A DNA stretch of 64,000 nt from Salsipaludibacter sp963812245 (GTDB taxonomy: Bacteria; Actinomycetota; Nitriliruptoria; Nitriliruptorales; Nitriliruptoraceae): contig CAWEUK010000005.1 in the NCBI GenBank assembly GCA_963812245.1, positions 1 through 64,000 on the forward strand, read 5' to 3'. The notes under the pieces were generated by a model. It did no database searches, was not told the DNA's origin, and saw only the letters and a program-made list of their open reading frames with translations. A program made the translations under genes and the position numbers. Each line of letters begins with the position of its first letter. Position 1 is the first letter of the stretch. Positions 46,401 to 54,763 of this stretch are shown piece by piece.

Positions 46401-46734
46401 GGGCGGACAGGTCGACGGGCAGCGGTTGCGGCGCGTCCGGCAGGGGCCCGAACGCCAACTGGAAGGCAGCAACCGCCTGCTCGACAGTGGACGACCCGTC
46501 CTCGTCTGCCAGCGCATCCAGTTGCGCAGAGGATGTCTGGGACCAGTCCACGGCGTCCAGTTCCGCATCCGACGGTGCCGGATCGACGCCACCCAATGTC
46601 GGGGACGGTGTCGGCGTGGGCGAAGGGTCGTCATCCCCCGACCCGGTGCACCCAGTCACCACCAGCACCGCGCACAGGAGCACCCCCGGCAGGCGCATGC
46701 GGATCACGAGGTGTCTTCCGTCGACAACCGTCAT
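43432..46734 (-). CDS. Lipoprotein with HExxH segment, von Willebrand D-like domain and ankyrin repeats
   Basis: This is a protein of ~1100 residues. The ATG at 46734 was chosen; 46698 is possible. The signal RLPGVLLCAVLVVTGCTGSG ends in a lipobox Cys. After a Pro/Thr linker a helical region leads to AMGLYHELVHCAMWVLALS at about residue 280. This HExxH with following hydrophobic residues and MIEGYTSWAGEVGG resembles a zinc-peptidase helix plus downstream Glu. A beta domain and Pro-rich hinge lead to SVADPHLVTFDGRGYDFHAV (about residue 560), the opening of a VWD domain. From about 830 there are five or six ankyrin repeats (DGSTPLHEAGFATTYDQRDA, GADPDAQDVRGQTPLHNGVL). Near 43975 and 43925 two offsetting single-base shifts hide another repeat. 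It is anchored outside the membrane; the combination is unusual. Confidence 0.72.
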   Translation of the reverse strand: MTVVDGRHLVIRMRLPGVLLCAVLVVTGCTGSGDDDPSPTPTPSPTLGGVDPAPSDAELDAVDWSQTSSAQLDALADEDGSSTVEQAVAAFQLAFGPLPDAPQPLPVDLSAPLSGTHALELIARHVDELTPAQLAYFTSRPGLDVTVRRERTEPEAAGVPGTPSLVPATQRLAAPAEKTPSVEPTDVPTMEDPSATDRERARWEAMAATAWADLGRRTGQADGLNERGRPWTISLATPDSSRSSGAWTRPTVDEEGFPTCDIWIWNLRASANQDSRAMGLYHELVHCAMWVLALSTDQYESLPQWMIEGYTSWAGEVGGGPSSWSRRWWAQYRCPACRHGTWSMFRADYDAIGFWSFLADRGADLWGAFFDLSRVRGGQPLWDLAEGLLPDRDDLAELASAATDRDFNEAWEMDGPTILPAGRDVLEAGRLRVGGTAHVRVSSLKQAAIALERPVEDGPILVEAHLVGSGTATWDTGSQVQVARSVDDVAWCLGCTCPDGTVLAPDVPQVDDGATELVVAVHAAWGTSSWAEIEVRRPDESCPEPDPDTPPPGPPPPPTGRSVADPHLVTFDGRGYDFHAVGEFVLVRDDDVEVQVRQVPLSGGLGVTANGAVVVATDDAVVQVESDRLLLDGEVVDAVARDLDQGGRVEATAGALTWDLPDGSRIDVTGGLGVTMVLADGRTVSGLLGDGNGNRDDDFRLASGEIIDVSMTAVPVREVMYGDFADSWRVDESTSRFAYGPGEGTEDFTDRAFPGRPFLLEALSRGAFDQAEQACDDAGVSDPLLRGGCLVDVGATDDRSWADEAGIVEELLAELAVAFQQSRVDEPGPSGSSAADEALLAAAATCDDEQVAAALAAGASPDASDGQDTALHVAVQVREADCTAVVRALVDAGADVVRLQEGLGQAATPLHLVVDPASPASSWTRVPVRTWRPRPGTSRSTSILLRNNQMLTGVTAAPIVTTLLEAGADPNGGSNRSLLVQAVNGADVAVVRALLAAGADPDPRLADGSTPLHEAGFATTYDQRDAELVEALIDGGADPDAQDVRGQTPLHNGVLSANVLGIEALLERGADPCLRNDAGQTPGGLAFSDDIAALFPACPS

Positions 46735-46836
46735 GATGCCCCAGCACATCCCGCCGTGTCTGGGAATTCACGAGACTGCCTCAATTGCATTCCTGGCGAA
46801 CGAAGTCCGCGAGGGCGACGGCGGGCTTCGTGAAAC

Positions 46837-48165
46837 TCAGGTCCAGGCGTTGCGCGTCAGTGGCACCTGGCTGATCCCGTCGGGCGCATTGCGGACGCCG
46901 AGCACCTGATGCAGTTGGAGCCCAGCGTCGTCGAAGCCGTTGATCGAACCCGACATGTACAACAACCACACCCGCGCTCGTCGCTCGCCGACGAGCGCGA
47001 CGGCATCGTCCCAATGAGCCTCGAGGTTCGCCACCCAGTGTCTCAGCGTGATCGCGTAGTGCTCCCGAAGGTTCTCGACGTCCCGAATCTCGAATCCAGC
47101 CCGCTCCATTGCCATCTGCGTGTCCCCGACATCGATCAGCTCGCCATCGGGGAACACGTATCGGTGGACGAACGCCCGACGACCCAATCGCAAGCCACCC
47201 GGGGACGAGATCGCGTGGTTCAACAGGCGCCCACCGACCGCCAGCAGTCCGTACAACTGCTGGAAGTAGGTACGCAGCTGCTCCGAACCAACGTGCTCGG
47301 ACATGCCGATCGAACTGATCGCGTCGAAAGGCCCGTCGACAGTTTCGCGGTAGTCCTGCAGACGGATCTCGATTCGATCCTCCAGGCCGGCAGCAGCGAC
47401 TCGACGACCCGCGTACTCGGCCTGTTGCTCGCTGATGGTCACGCCGACCACGTCGACGTCGAAGTTCGCGGCAGCGTGCAGGGCCATCGAGCCCCATCCG
47501 CAGCCAACATCGAGCAGACGCTTCCGAGGCCGCTGCGCCTCGGCGGACTCGCGCTCGTCGGAGAGTCCGAGCTTCCGGCAGACCAGATCGTGCTTGGCCG
47601 CCTGGGCATCGGCCAGCGGCAGCGAGGTTTCGGTGAACCTGGCACATGAATAGGTCATGGCGTCGCCCAGCACGATCTCGTAGAACTCGTTGCCGACGTC
47701 GTAGTGATGGCTGATCGCCCGGCGGTCGCGGCTCAGCGAATGCCGCCGACCGACTGTCACCAGCTCCTCGGACGGAACCGCAGGGGGTGGCCCGGCGAGC
47801 ACGCCGAGCTGGCGGGCCGCGGCCAGCATTCGCGGAATCGCAACGGCCTGGGCCACCCTCGAGCGAGGTGCCGAGGTGTTCAGCGCCCGCAGCGTGTCTG
47901 CCACTGAGCCGCCCACATCGAGGTCCCCGACCACGAACGACCGCGCGAGCCCGAGCTGATCGGGCGACCACAGCATCCGCCGCAAGGCCTCGGCCGAGTT
48001 GACCCGAATTCGACCGGGAGCCTCGCGTCGCCCGCACGACGAGCCATCCCAGAACTCGATCTGCACAGGGAGCTCACCGAACACCTCGGCGAGCCGAGGC
48101 CCGATGATGTCTGCCACCTGTCCGGTGTCGACCCCGACAGCGGCACCTGCTCGCAACGTGCTCAC
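46837..48165 (-). CDS. Cyclopropane-fatty-acyl-phospholipid synthase family methyltransferase
   Basis: This is a 442-residue SAM-dependent lipid methyltransferase. The GTG at 48165 (VSTLRAGAAVGVDTGQVADI) follows AGGAGG at six bases. An N-terminal ~120-residue domain (FVVGDLDVGGSVADTLRAL) precedes the catalytic domain. The signature RRAISHHYDVGNEFYEIVLG and TYSCARF are present. SAM binding is through LLDVGCGWGSMALHAAANFD and VVGVTISEQQAEYA. The active-site region is ISSIGMSEHVGSEQLRTYFQ, followed by YVFPDGELIDVGD. It methylates or cyclopropanates unsaturated fatty-acyl chains in membrane phospholipids. The closest subgroups are Cfa and the actinobacterial UfaA1-like enzymes; the exact product cannot be told. 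Confidence 0.9.
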   Translation of the reverse strand: MSTLRAGAAVGVDTGQVADIIGPRLAEVFGELPVQIEFWDGSSCGRREAPGRIRVNSAEALRRMLWSPDQLGLARSFVVGDLDVGGSVADTLRALNTSAPRSRVAQAVAIPRMLAAARQLGVLAGPPPAVPSEELVTVGRRHSLSRDRRAISHHYDVGNEFYEIVLGDAMTYSCARFTETSLPLADAQAAKHDLVCRKLGLSDERESAEAQRPRKRLLDVGCGWGSMALHAAANFDVDVVGVTISEQQAEYAGRRVAAAGLEDRIEIRLQDYRETVDGPFDAISSIGMSEHVGSEQLRTYFQQLYGLLAVGGRLLNHAISSPGGLRLGRRAFVHRYVFPDGELIDVGDTQMAMERAGFEIRDVENLREHYAITLRHWVANLEAHWDDAVALVGERRARVWLLYMSGSINGFDDAGLQLHQVLGVRNAPDGISQVPLTRNAWT

Positions 48166-48290
48166 CTCGAACCTCCTGTTCGGTCCTGCAGTCTCCCGTC
48201 AGTGTGTCACCATGCCTTCGAACCGCCACCTGCAGACGAGGTCCTGGACAGGGATCGACCAACGCCGGCCAGACCCTCACCCGCCGAGCG

Positions 48291-50084
48291 TCACTCGGAG
48301 TCGGGGTGGGCCATCTCACGGGTCGACAGCGCCGAGTCCGACGCCCAGCCGCTGCTGGCCTCACCCGGACCCGTGCGCACCCGGTAGGCCGACCAGCGGG
48401 CATACCGTCCGTCGGCACGCCGGGCCAACACGGGCACCGCCCGCACATGCACTCCTTCACGCGGGATCTCCTCGCCGGGGAAGGTCAGCGGGGTCGGTCG
48501 CAGCGTGACGCCGGCCGGCAGCACCGGTTCGCCGTCGCGCAGCAACGCGCCCTTGCGCAGCGCGATCTGTCCGACCCGCACCGCGATCGGCACCAGTGGG
48601 ATCCAGTGGGCCGGGACCCTCGACTGCAGGCGGTAGACCAACTCCTCCTGGGTGAGGTCCGCGGGCCAGGGGTCCGGGTCCGGTGGTTGTTCGCCACCAC
48701 GATGACGCACGTCCCCACTGCGCCCCTGCACGGTGTGCTCGATGGCCCAGGCCATGTTCGCCATCTCGTCACGCAGGAACAACACGTCCTCGAGCGCCTC
48801 GCCCGTGATGGCACCGGCAGCGACCGGCGGCAGCACGATCCCGGGCAGCTGGCGGCCCGATCGGGCCGCCACCCGGAACATCGTGAACCGTTCGTCCTCC
48901 ATCGGCTCCATGCGGGTCGTGTCGCCGAAGTCGTCGATGATCTCCACCTGCTGGACCTGGTTGACCGCACCCAGCAACCCGTCGACCGGGACCGCAAGCC
49001 AGTCGTCGCCCGACGACATCGCGAACTCAGCCAGGCAGATCCGGGCCAGATCGTGTGCCTGGGCCTCGATCGCGCCCAGGTCGACGCGACCGTCCTCGAG
49101 TTGCCAGTATCGATCGGCGGGCATCGCGGGATACCGCAGCGGCGTGGCCAGCATCGTCGCCTCGGTGGCGACCGGGGTCCCGGCCGGCGAACCCGGCGGT
49201 CGCGGTGGGGCGGCGCCCTCGACCCACTCGAGGTCGCTCCAGCGCACCTGGGCCGACCCGAACTGGGTGCCCACGGCCACGACGGCGTCGGCGGCATCAC
49301 CGAATCGCAGGGCGAAGCGGTACTCCAACCGTTGCGTGGACCATGCGCCCCCGGAGTCGCGTGCGCCCAACAGCCAGTCCAACCACGACTCCAGCACGTC
49401 CCGGACGGCGGCGGGGTCGGCAGCTGCCGCGACCCAGGCCGGCTCACCTGCTCCTTGGTCGGACAGGTCATCGGCGACGGCCACGCCGTCTGGCACCCGG
49501 CCTGCCAACACGGCGATCAGCCGGGTCGCCTGGCGGTCCAGTGTGCCCTCCGGGTCGTTGGGATCATCGGCCAGCGTCAACGGGTGGCTTGCCAGCAGGT
49601 CCACCACGACCGCGTCCAACCCGGCGTCGTCCAGCATGTCCACCAACTGGGCTCCGGCCTCGGCGCGCTGGCGCAGGCCGCGGCTGAACTGGAGTGCCGG
49701 CACGTCCTGGACCAGTTCCTCCAGCAGTGCGCCTTCGTGCCACGGTCGCCAGTCGGCGGCCTGCAGGTCGCCGGGACCGATCTCGTCCACGTCGCCAAGC
49801 GGGGCCCAGGCCGTGATGGGCAAGGCTCGGGACGCGACCTTGACGGACACGCTGGTGCCAGCGTCCTCGCCCGTCAACTCGCCGAATTGCCACTGGCGAC
49901 CCAGCATCCAGGCAGGATCGGCGAGGCGTGCCTCGGTGCCGGGCCTGGGGTCGCCGGTGATCGAGTCGGGTTCCAGCCGCACCATCGCGGGTGGCTCGGC
50001 GAGTCGCAGCAAGTCCGCGATTCGGGCGATCTGCGCGCTCGCGATCGTGGTCGACACCATCGTGGTCGGGTCGATGTCGGCCAT
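48291..50084 (-). CDS. Large conserved protein D of the four-gene operon
   Basis: This 597-residue soluble protein starts MADIDPTTMVSTTIASAQIA (ATG 50084). The start shares one base with the stop of the preceding gene (TGATG), so translation is coupled. A striking block is RLADPAWMLGRQWQFGELTG followed by EDAGTSVSV at about residues 55-85. A similar block, with wording close to DPLWLLARQWQ, is one I associate with unnamed large proteins in other bacteria. The C-terminal part reads EEIPREGVHVRAVPVLARRA and ARWSAYRVRTGPGEASSGWA. No signal peptide, membrane helix or catalytic motif was found. No function can be assigned; as last gene of the operon it may be a shared assembly or scaffolding part. 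Confidence 0.7.
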   Translation of the reverse strand: MADIDPTTMVSTTIASAQIARIADLLRLAEPPAMVRLEPDSITGDPRPGTEARLADPAWMLGRQWQFGELTGEDAGTSVSVKVASRALPITAWAPLGDVDEIGPGDLQAADWRPWHEGALLEELVQDVPALQFSRGLRQRAEAGAQLVDMLDDAGLDAVVVDLLASHPLTLADDPNDPEGTLDRQATRLIAVLAGRVPDGVAVADDLSDQGAGEPAWVAAAADPAAVRDVLESWLDWLLGARDSGGAWSTQRLEYRFALRFGDAADAVVAVGTQFGSAQVRWSDLEWVEGAAPPRPPGSPAGTPVATEATMLATPLRYPAMPADRYWQLEDGRVDLGAIEAQAHDLARICLAEFAMSSGDDWLAVPVDGLLGAVNQVQQVEIIDDFGDTTRMEPMEDERFTMFRVAARSGRQLPGIVLPPVAAGAITGEALEDVLFLRDEMANMAWAIEHTVQGRSGDVRHRGGEQPPDPDPWPADLTQEELVYRLQSRVPAHWIPLVPIAVRVGQIALRKGALLRDGEPVLPAGVTLRPTPLTFPGEEIPREGVHVRAVPVLARRADGRYARWSAYRVRTGPGEASSGWASDSALSTREMAHPDSE

Positions 50085-53000
50085 CACTGCACCTCCGACA
50101 GGAACGGAATGGCCAGGTCGGTCCACTTGATCCCGGCCAGCTCCAGGAAGGACAGTCCCTTGCGTGGCTGCAACCACGGGCTGGCGACGTAGATGGCCGG
50201 CAGGATCGCGGCATCGCCGGGCGCGTGCTCGAGCGTGACCAGCCGCGCCCGTGCCAGGGCCACGGCATCCTCGACCGTCGCGACGACTCGATCGGTGGTC
50301 CAGCGCTTGCCGTCCGGCGAGATCGCCGACAGCACCACCTGCGGCGCCCGCGCCGACGCCTGGTTGGCATGGACGGCCAGTCCAGTCGTCGCCTGGTGTG
50401 CGCGCAGCGGGTTGTCCGGTGCGGTCTCGTCGAATGCGCGGGGGTCGGGCTGGAACGGCAGCGTCTCGGTCCAGCCGTCGATCGCCAGGGCCGCGAACGA
50501 ACCGTCGAAGTCCGCCGCATCGCCCAGCAGTTCGAGCACCAGGTGCGTCGCCGGCGTCGCCGGCCACGGCACGTGGTCGGCGAGCGGTCCCGCCAGCCAG
50601 CGGTCCGTGCCCGGCGCAGGCGTGCCCCCGTCGCGTTCTGCCAGTTGCGCGATCGTCAAGGGCACTGGCAGGTCCATGGCCCGCCCGAGCAACTGGGCCT
50701 CGGCCAGGCGTCCGACGCCAGCGGTGACGGGCGCGTGGTCGCGCACGAACCCGTTGACGCTGGACCGTGACGGCTGTTCGTGCAGTGGTTGGGTGAGTGC
50801 GTCCACGAATGCGTCCGGACCCGTGTCCGGGCCCGCCGCGGGCCGCAACAGCGGCAGCAACAGGAATCCGTCACCCAGCACGCCGCGCGCGACCTCCTGG
50901 CACTCGTCGACGCGCTCCTGGTCCGTCCATGCGGGCTCGCGCGGCGTGGTCACCGCAGCCAGGCGCTCCCTGCCCTGGTCGTGGCGAGCCGCGGCCGCCT
51001 GCCACGCACCCCATGCCCAGGCCACCTTCGTCGGGACGTCGACGTCGGGCACCAACGACACCCCGAAGGCGGCAAGTCCGGCCACGGCGTCGACGACGGC
51101 ATCGACCTCGGCCTCGGCGACCGCCAGGGTCTGTGGGTCGATCGCTGCGATGACCACGGCCCCGGCGTCAAGCGTGGCGCGGAGACGGTCCAGCAGCGCC
51201 CCACACCGCTGCATGACCTCGTCCACGTCGAGCGTGCGCTGGGGCGTCTCGCCGGTGCGCACCAGTGCGTCCGGTCCGACGAACGTGGCGCCCGACACCA
51301 GGGTCCGCAGCGAGCCCGCGAGCGTCGCCGCGGCCGTGATGGGCCGGGCGTCGGCGGGCCAGTCGTCACCACGCGCGCTGGCCATGCCAGTCCCGGGGTC
51401 GTCGGGGTCGAGGTCGGGGGCTCCCGGCAACGCTGCCCGCAGGTCGCGGTCCAGTTCCGCCACGTCGTCGGCGAACACCAGGTCCAGGGCGGCCCAGCCG
51501 GCCCGGTCCAGGGTCAGGCGTCCCCCGGCCCCGTCGAACACCACGATCGATGCCGGGTCACCGAGTCGGCGCGCCGCCCAGGCCTCCAACCGCGGCTCGG
51601 CGATCGCCCGGGGCCGATCGATCGACCACCCGCCGCCAGCCCCGCCGGGGTCGGCCGGCATCGCGGCCAGGACCGTGTGGGTGAGCAGTTCGCCACCCTG
51701 GCGCACGCCCAGGATGCCCAGGTCGGGGTCGACCGCGGCGCCGGTCGACATCGCGTCCATCGCGGCCGAGGCCCGCGCGGCGTTGCCCGATGCATACTGC
51801 AGCACGGACTCCGACAGCAGTGCATCCGACACTGCGTCGAGCGTGTCCGACGCAACGCGCAGGGCCGCCACGACCTGGTTCCACTCGTCGTCGGACACCG
51901 GGTCCCAGTCCCCGTCGATGAACGGGTTGGCAGGCGGTTCGTCCAACTGGGTCCGCAGCGCCGGTGCGGGCCCAGACAGTTCGTCCATCGGGAACCTGCG
52001 CAGCAGGCTGACCCCGTCGACGACGTCGGCGGCCGCGGCGCGCGCCTGTGCCTCGGGCTGGCCTGCGGTGGCGCCCAGTTCGTCGGTGGCCATCGGGGCG
52101 AGTTCCCGCAGGCTCAGTTGGAAGCGGGCTGCCGAGTCCGTGAGGGCACGCTCGATCTGGTAGCCCAGCAACGCGCCGATCGGTTGACCAGCCTGCACGC
52201 CCTCGAGCACGCGTCGCAACTGCACGCCGCGACGGCTCGACAGGTCGATGGCGAATGGGTGTTGGCCGTCCTTGGCGCCGATGTTGGAACGGTGGGCGCT
52301 CGCCAGTACGCCGGCGGCCACGGCGTGCCCACTGCTGGGTGCGTGCAGCCAGCCCTCGGGCTCGCGTCCCGCCCGACCCAGCCGCACGTCCTCGACATAG
52401 CCGAAGGCCCCCAGCGTCAAGCCGACCGGGTTGTCCCGGGCGAGGCCCGCGCGGCGGGCGTCGGCCAGACCCGTGGCCCAGGCGTCGACACGGTGCGAGG
52501 CGACGTCCAGCGCATGGGCCACGGCGATGCGGCGCTCCTCGATCGGGGCGGCGGTCAGCGCCTGCATCGCTGCCCGCACCTCGTTGCGCGCGCCGATGGC
52601 CCGCAACAGCCCTGCCACCGCGACACTCCCGATCCACGCGGCCTCACCCGCGTCGGCCAGGGACAACGCCACCTGGGCCATGGAGGTGCGCGCCTCCGCC
52701 AGGGGCTCCAGCGATGCGAGGCTGACGGTCTCGCTGGGTTGATCGTCGAAGTGGCGCACGGTCTCCACCTGCTCGGCCGCGGCGAAGAAGCGGGACGGCT
52801 CCACGTCCAGGAGCCCGCCCGCAGCACCGCCCGCGCCCACCGTGGCCCCCAGCGCCAGTTCGCGGATCTCGGCATCGACACCGACCAGATCCAGGATCGA
52901 CGGCACGAACTCGTCGGGTGCCGCGCGAACACGGTTGCGGCCGGCCTCCTCCCAGGCCACGTGCAACAGGGCCTGCAGCACACTGTCGACCTTGGTCGTG

Positions 53001-54712
53001 CGGTCGGCCAGGATCTCCTCGACGACCTCGGCGTCACGCTCGGCGACCAGGGGCAGCGCGATGGTGCGGCTCTGTTCGTGCACCGAGGGTGGCTCGACCA
53101 CCGTGGCTCGGTCCCCGAGGTACTGCGACAGCATGACGCGGGCGACCTGCAGCTCGGCGTGGACCGCAACCGCGTCGGCACCGGTGGGGGCGGCGAAGCC
53201 TTCGACGACCGAGCCGTCGGCAGCCGGGCGGGCGCGCACGCCGGTGGCGACCGGGCTCATGCCCAGGATCTCCAGCAGGTCCTCGTCAGAGACGCTGTCG
53301 CCGGGACGGACCCGGGGCACGACGCCTGACCGGCGAATCCATCGCTGGAGTGTCGTGGTCACCAGCCCTGCCAGTCCGGCGGTCGTCTCGCCACGGCGGG
53401 GCGTCCAGCGCTGCAGGTCGGTCACGGGCAGCAGGCCGTAGGGTTGGGCGCCGACCCGCAGGGTGGGAGCCGGTCCGGCCCCGCGGACGTGGTCACGGTG
53501 GAACTGGCGGGCCGCCTCGATCCCGGACGGGCCGATCACGGGGACCTCGGCGTCCTCGAACCAGCGCAGCACCTGCTCCCACGACGAGAACCACAACGCC
53601 GTGTTGGCCGCCTGCTCGGCCTCGTCCAGCGTCGATGCCGCATCGTCGCCAAGCAGGTCGGCGATGGGCTGCGCCGCCAGGCCCAGGACCGCGGCCATCC
53701 GGGCGGCGTCGGTGGACGGGATCGGCACCGTGGTCGGCGGCGGCGTGCGCGTGACGCCGCCGCGCAGGGGCGAGCGTTCGGCGTCGGCATTGTTGGTCGG
53801 CGTGCCGGCAGCCAGCAGTGACATGCCGTCGGTGAAGCGGTGGCTGGTGAGCAGGTCGACGAAGTCGTCGGCGTTGGCGTCCTCGTCGACCGACCTGCGA
53901 GTCCCGACGGCGATGACGCGGTCGAGTCGGGTCGTACCGGCCGGCAGCTCCACCTCCACGCCCAGGCCCACCGCGACGGCGGCGTGGAAGTCGACGGTCC
54001 ACTCCGAGCCGGCCGGCACCGGCAGCCCCGACACCATCCCTGCGGCGTCGGCCAGTTCCTCGTCGGCCAACGCAATGGGCGAGATCGGGAGGTCGCGTGG
54101 CACCGGGCGGCCGGTGACCGTGATCGGCGCACCGCCACGCGGGACGACGCGGACGACGAACTGGTCGGGCAGGCACCGGGCGACGACGCCCTTGGTGACC
54201 TCGTGGGGCGTGGCGGGGAAGTCAGGGTCGACCGAGCCCAGGTCGGCCAGGTTCCGTGGCGTCGTGGCGTGGGCGACCCATGGCGACCGGCGGTCCCCCA
54301 CAGTCTCCTGCAGGTCGCCCCATGCCGTCGGCGATTCTGCATCGGCCCACATCGCCTTCCAGTAGTCGTGCCCGGCCGACACCTCGCGTTCGGTCAGCGC
54401 CCTGACCAGGCTGTCGACGTGAACCTCGTCGGGACGGATCCTGACCCGCAGGACGGACGTGCCCGAAGCCATGCGGGTCTCGATCCGCACGGGCAGGAGC
54501 ACGAGTGGAACGGCGGGGGACGCATCACACGGATCGGTGCGGTCGACCATGTCGATCACCAGGTCGGCGAGGTCGTGGTCGATCCGGACCAGTTCCCGTC
54601 GGACGTCCCGAAGGCCCAGGTCGGCCCCGGCGATGATGCGGCGGCGTTCGTCGGCCACGACCGCGATGCGATCGCGAGCAGCCGCCAGGTCGGCCGGTGT
54701 CTCGACTGGCAT
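50084..54712 (-). CDS. Giant conserved protein C of the four-gene operon
   Basis: This is a 1542-residue soluble protein starting MPVETPADLAAARDRIAVVA (ATG 54712). The first ~60 residues are predicted coiled coil. Then come AVPLVLLPVRIETRMASGTS and VLRVRIRPDEVHVDSLVRAL, motifs shared with other unnamed large bacterial proteins. The middle is rich in alternating beta strands and Ala/Asp-rich helices. The C-terminal portion contains LAVHANQASARAPQVVLSAI and ends SFLELAGIKWTDLAIPFLSE. No signal peptide, TM helix or known catalytic motif is visible. It is uninterrupted over 4.6 kb, 51 bases after gene B. It is likely structural, but this is inference. Confidence 0.7.
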   Translation of the reverse strand: MPVETPADLAAARDRIAVVADERRRIIAGADLGLRDVRRELVRIDHDLADLVIDMVDRTDPCDASPAVPLVLLPVRIETRMASGTSVLRVRIRPDEVHVDSLVRALTEREVSAGHDYWKAMWADAESPTAWGDLQETVGDRRSPWVAHATTPRNLADLGSVDPDFPATPHEVTKGVVARCLPDQFVVRVVPRGGAPITVTGRPVPRDLPISPIALADEELADAAGMVSGLPVPAGSEWTVDFHAAVAVGLGVEVELPAGTTRLDRVIAVGTRRSVDEDANADDFVDLLTSHRFTDGMSLLAAGTPTNNADAERSPLRGGVTRTPPPTTVPIPSTDAARMAAVLGLAAQPIADLLGDDAASTLDEAEQAANTALWFSSWEQVLRWFEDAEVPVIGPSGIEAARQFHRDHVRGAGPAPTLRVGAQPYGLLPVTDLQRWTPRRGETTAGLAGLVTTTLQRWIRRSGVVPRVRPGDSVSDEDLLEILGMSPVATGVRARPAADGSVVEGFAAPTGADAVAVHAELQVARVMLSQYLGDRATVVEPPSVHEQSRTIALPLVAERDAEVVEEILADRTTKVDSVLQALLHVAWEEAGRNRVRAAPDEFVPSILDLVGVDAEIRELALGATVGAGGAAGGLLDVEPSRFFAAAEQVETVRHFDDQPSETVSLASLEPLAEARTSMAQVALSLADAGEAAWIGSVAVAGLLRAIGARNEVRAAMQALTAAPIEERRIAVAHALDVASHRVDAWATGLADARRAGLARDNPVGLTLGAFGYVEDVRLGRAGREPEGWLHAPSSGHAVAAGVLASAHRSNIGAKDGQHPFAIDLSSRRGVQLRRVLEGVQAGQPIGALLGYQIERALTDSAARFQLSLRELAPMATDELGATAGQPEAQARAAAADVVDGVSLLRRFPMDELSGPAPALRTQLDEPPANPFIDGDWDPVSDDEWNQVVAALRVASDTLDAVSDALLSESVLQYASGNAARASAAMDAMSTGAAVDPDLGILGVRQGGELLTHTVLAAMPADPGGAGGGWSIDRPRAIAEPRLEAWAARRLGDPASIVVFDGAGGRLTLDRAGWAALDLVFADDVAELDRDLRAALPGAPDLDPDDPGTGMASARGDDWPADARPITAAATLAGSLRTLVSGATFVGPDALVRTGETPQRTLDVDEVMQRCGALLDRLRATLDAGAVVIAAIDPQTLAVAEAEVDAVVDAVAGLAAFGVSLVPDVDVPTKVAWAWGAWQAAAARHDQGRERLAAVTTPREPAWTDQERVDECQEVARGVLGDGFLLLPLLRPAAGPDTGPDAFVDALTQPLHEQPSRSSVNGFVRDHAPVTAGVGRLAEAQLLGRAMDLPVPLTIAQLAERDGGTPAPGTDRWLAGPLADHVPWPATPATHLVLELLGDAADFDGSFAALAIDGWTETLPFQPDPRAFDETAPDNPLRAHQATTGLAVHANQASARAPQVVLSAISPDGKRWTTDRVVATVEDAVALARARLVTLEHAPGDAAILPAIYVASPWLQPRKGLSFLELAGIKWTDLAIPFLSEVQ

Positions 54713-54763
54713 GGTCGTGGCCTTCGGTCGCGCGGGGTTGCCCCGCTGCGCTCGGGATCGTGG

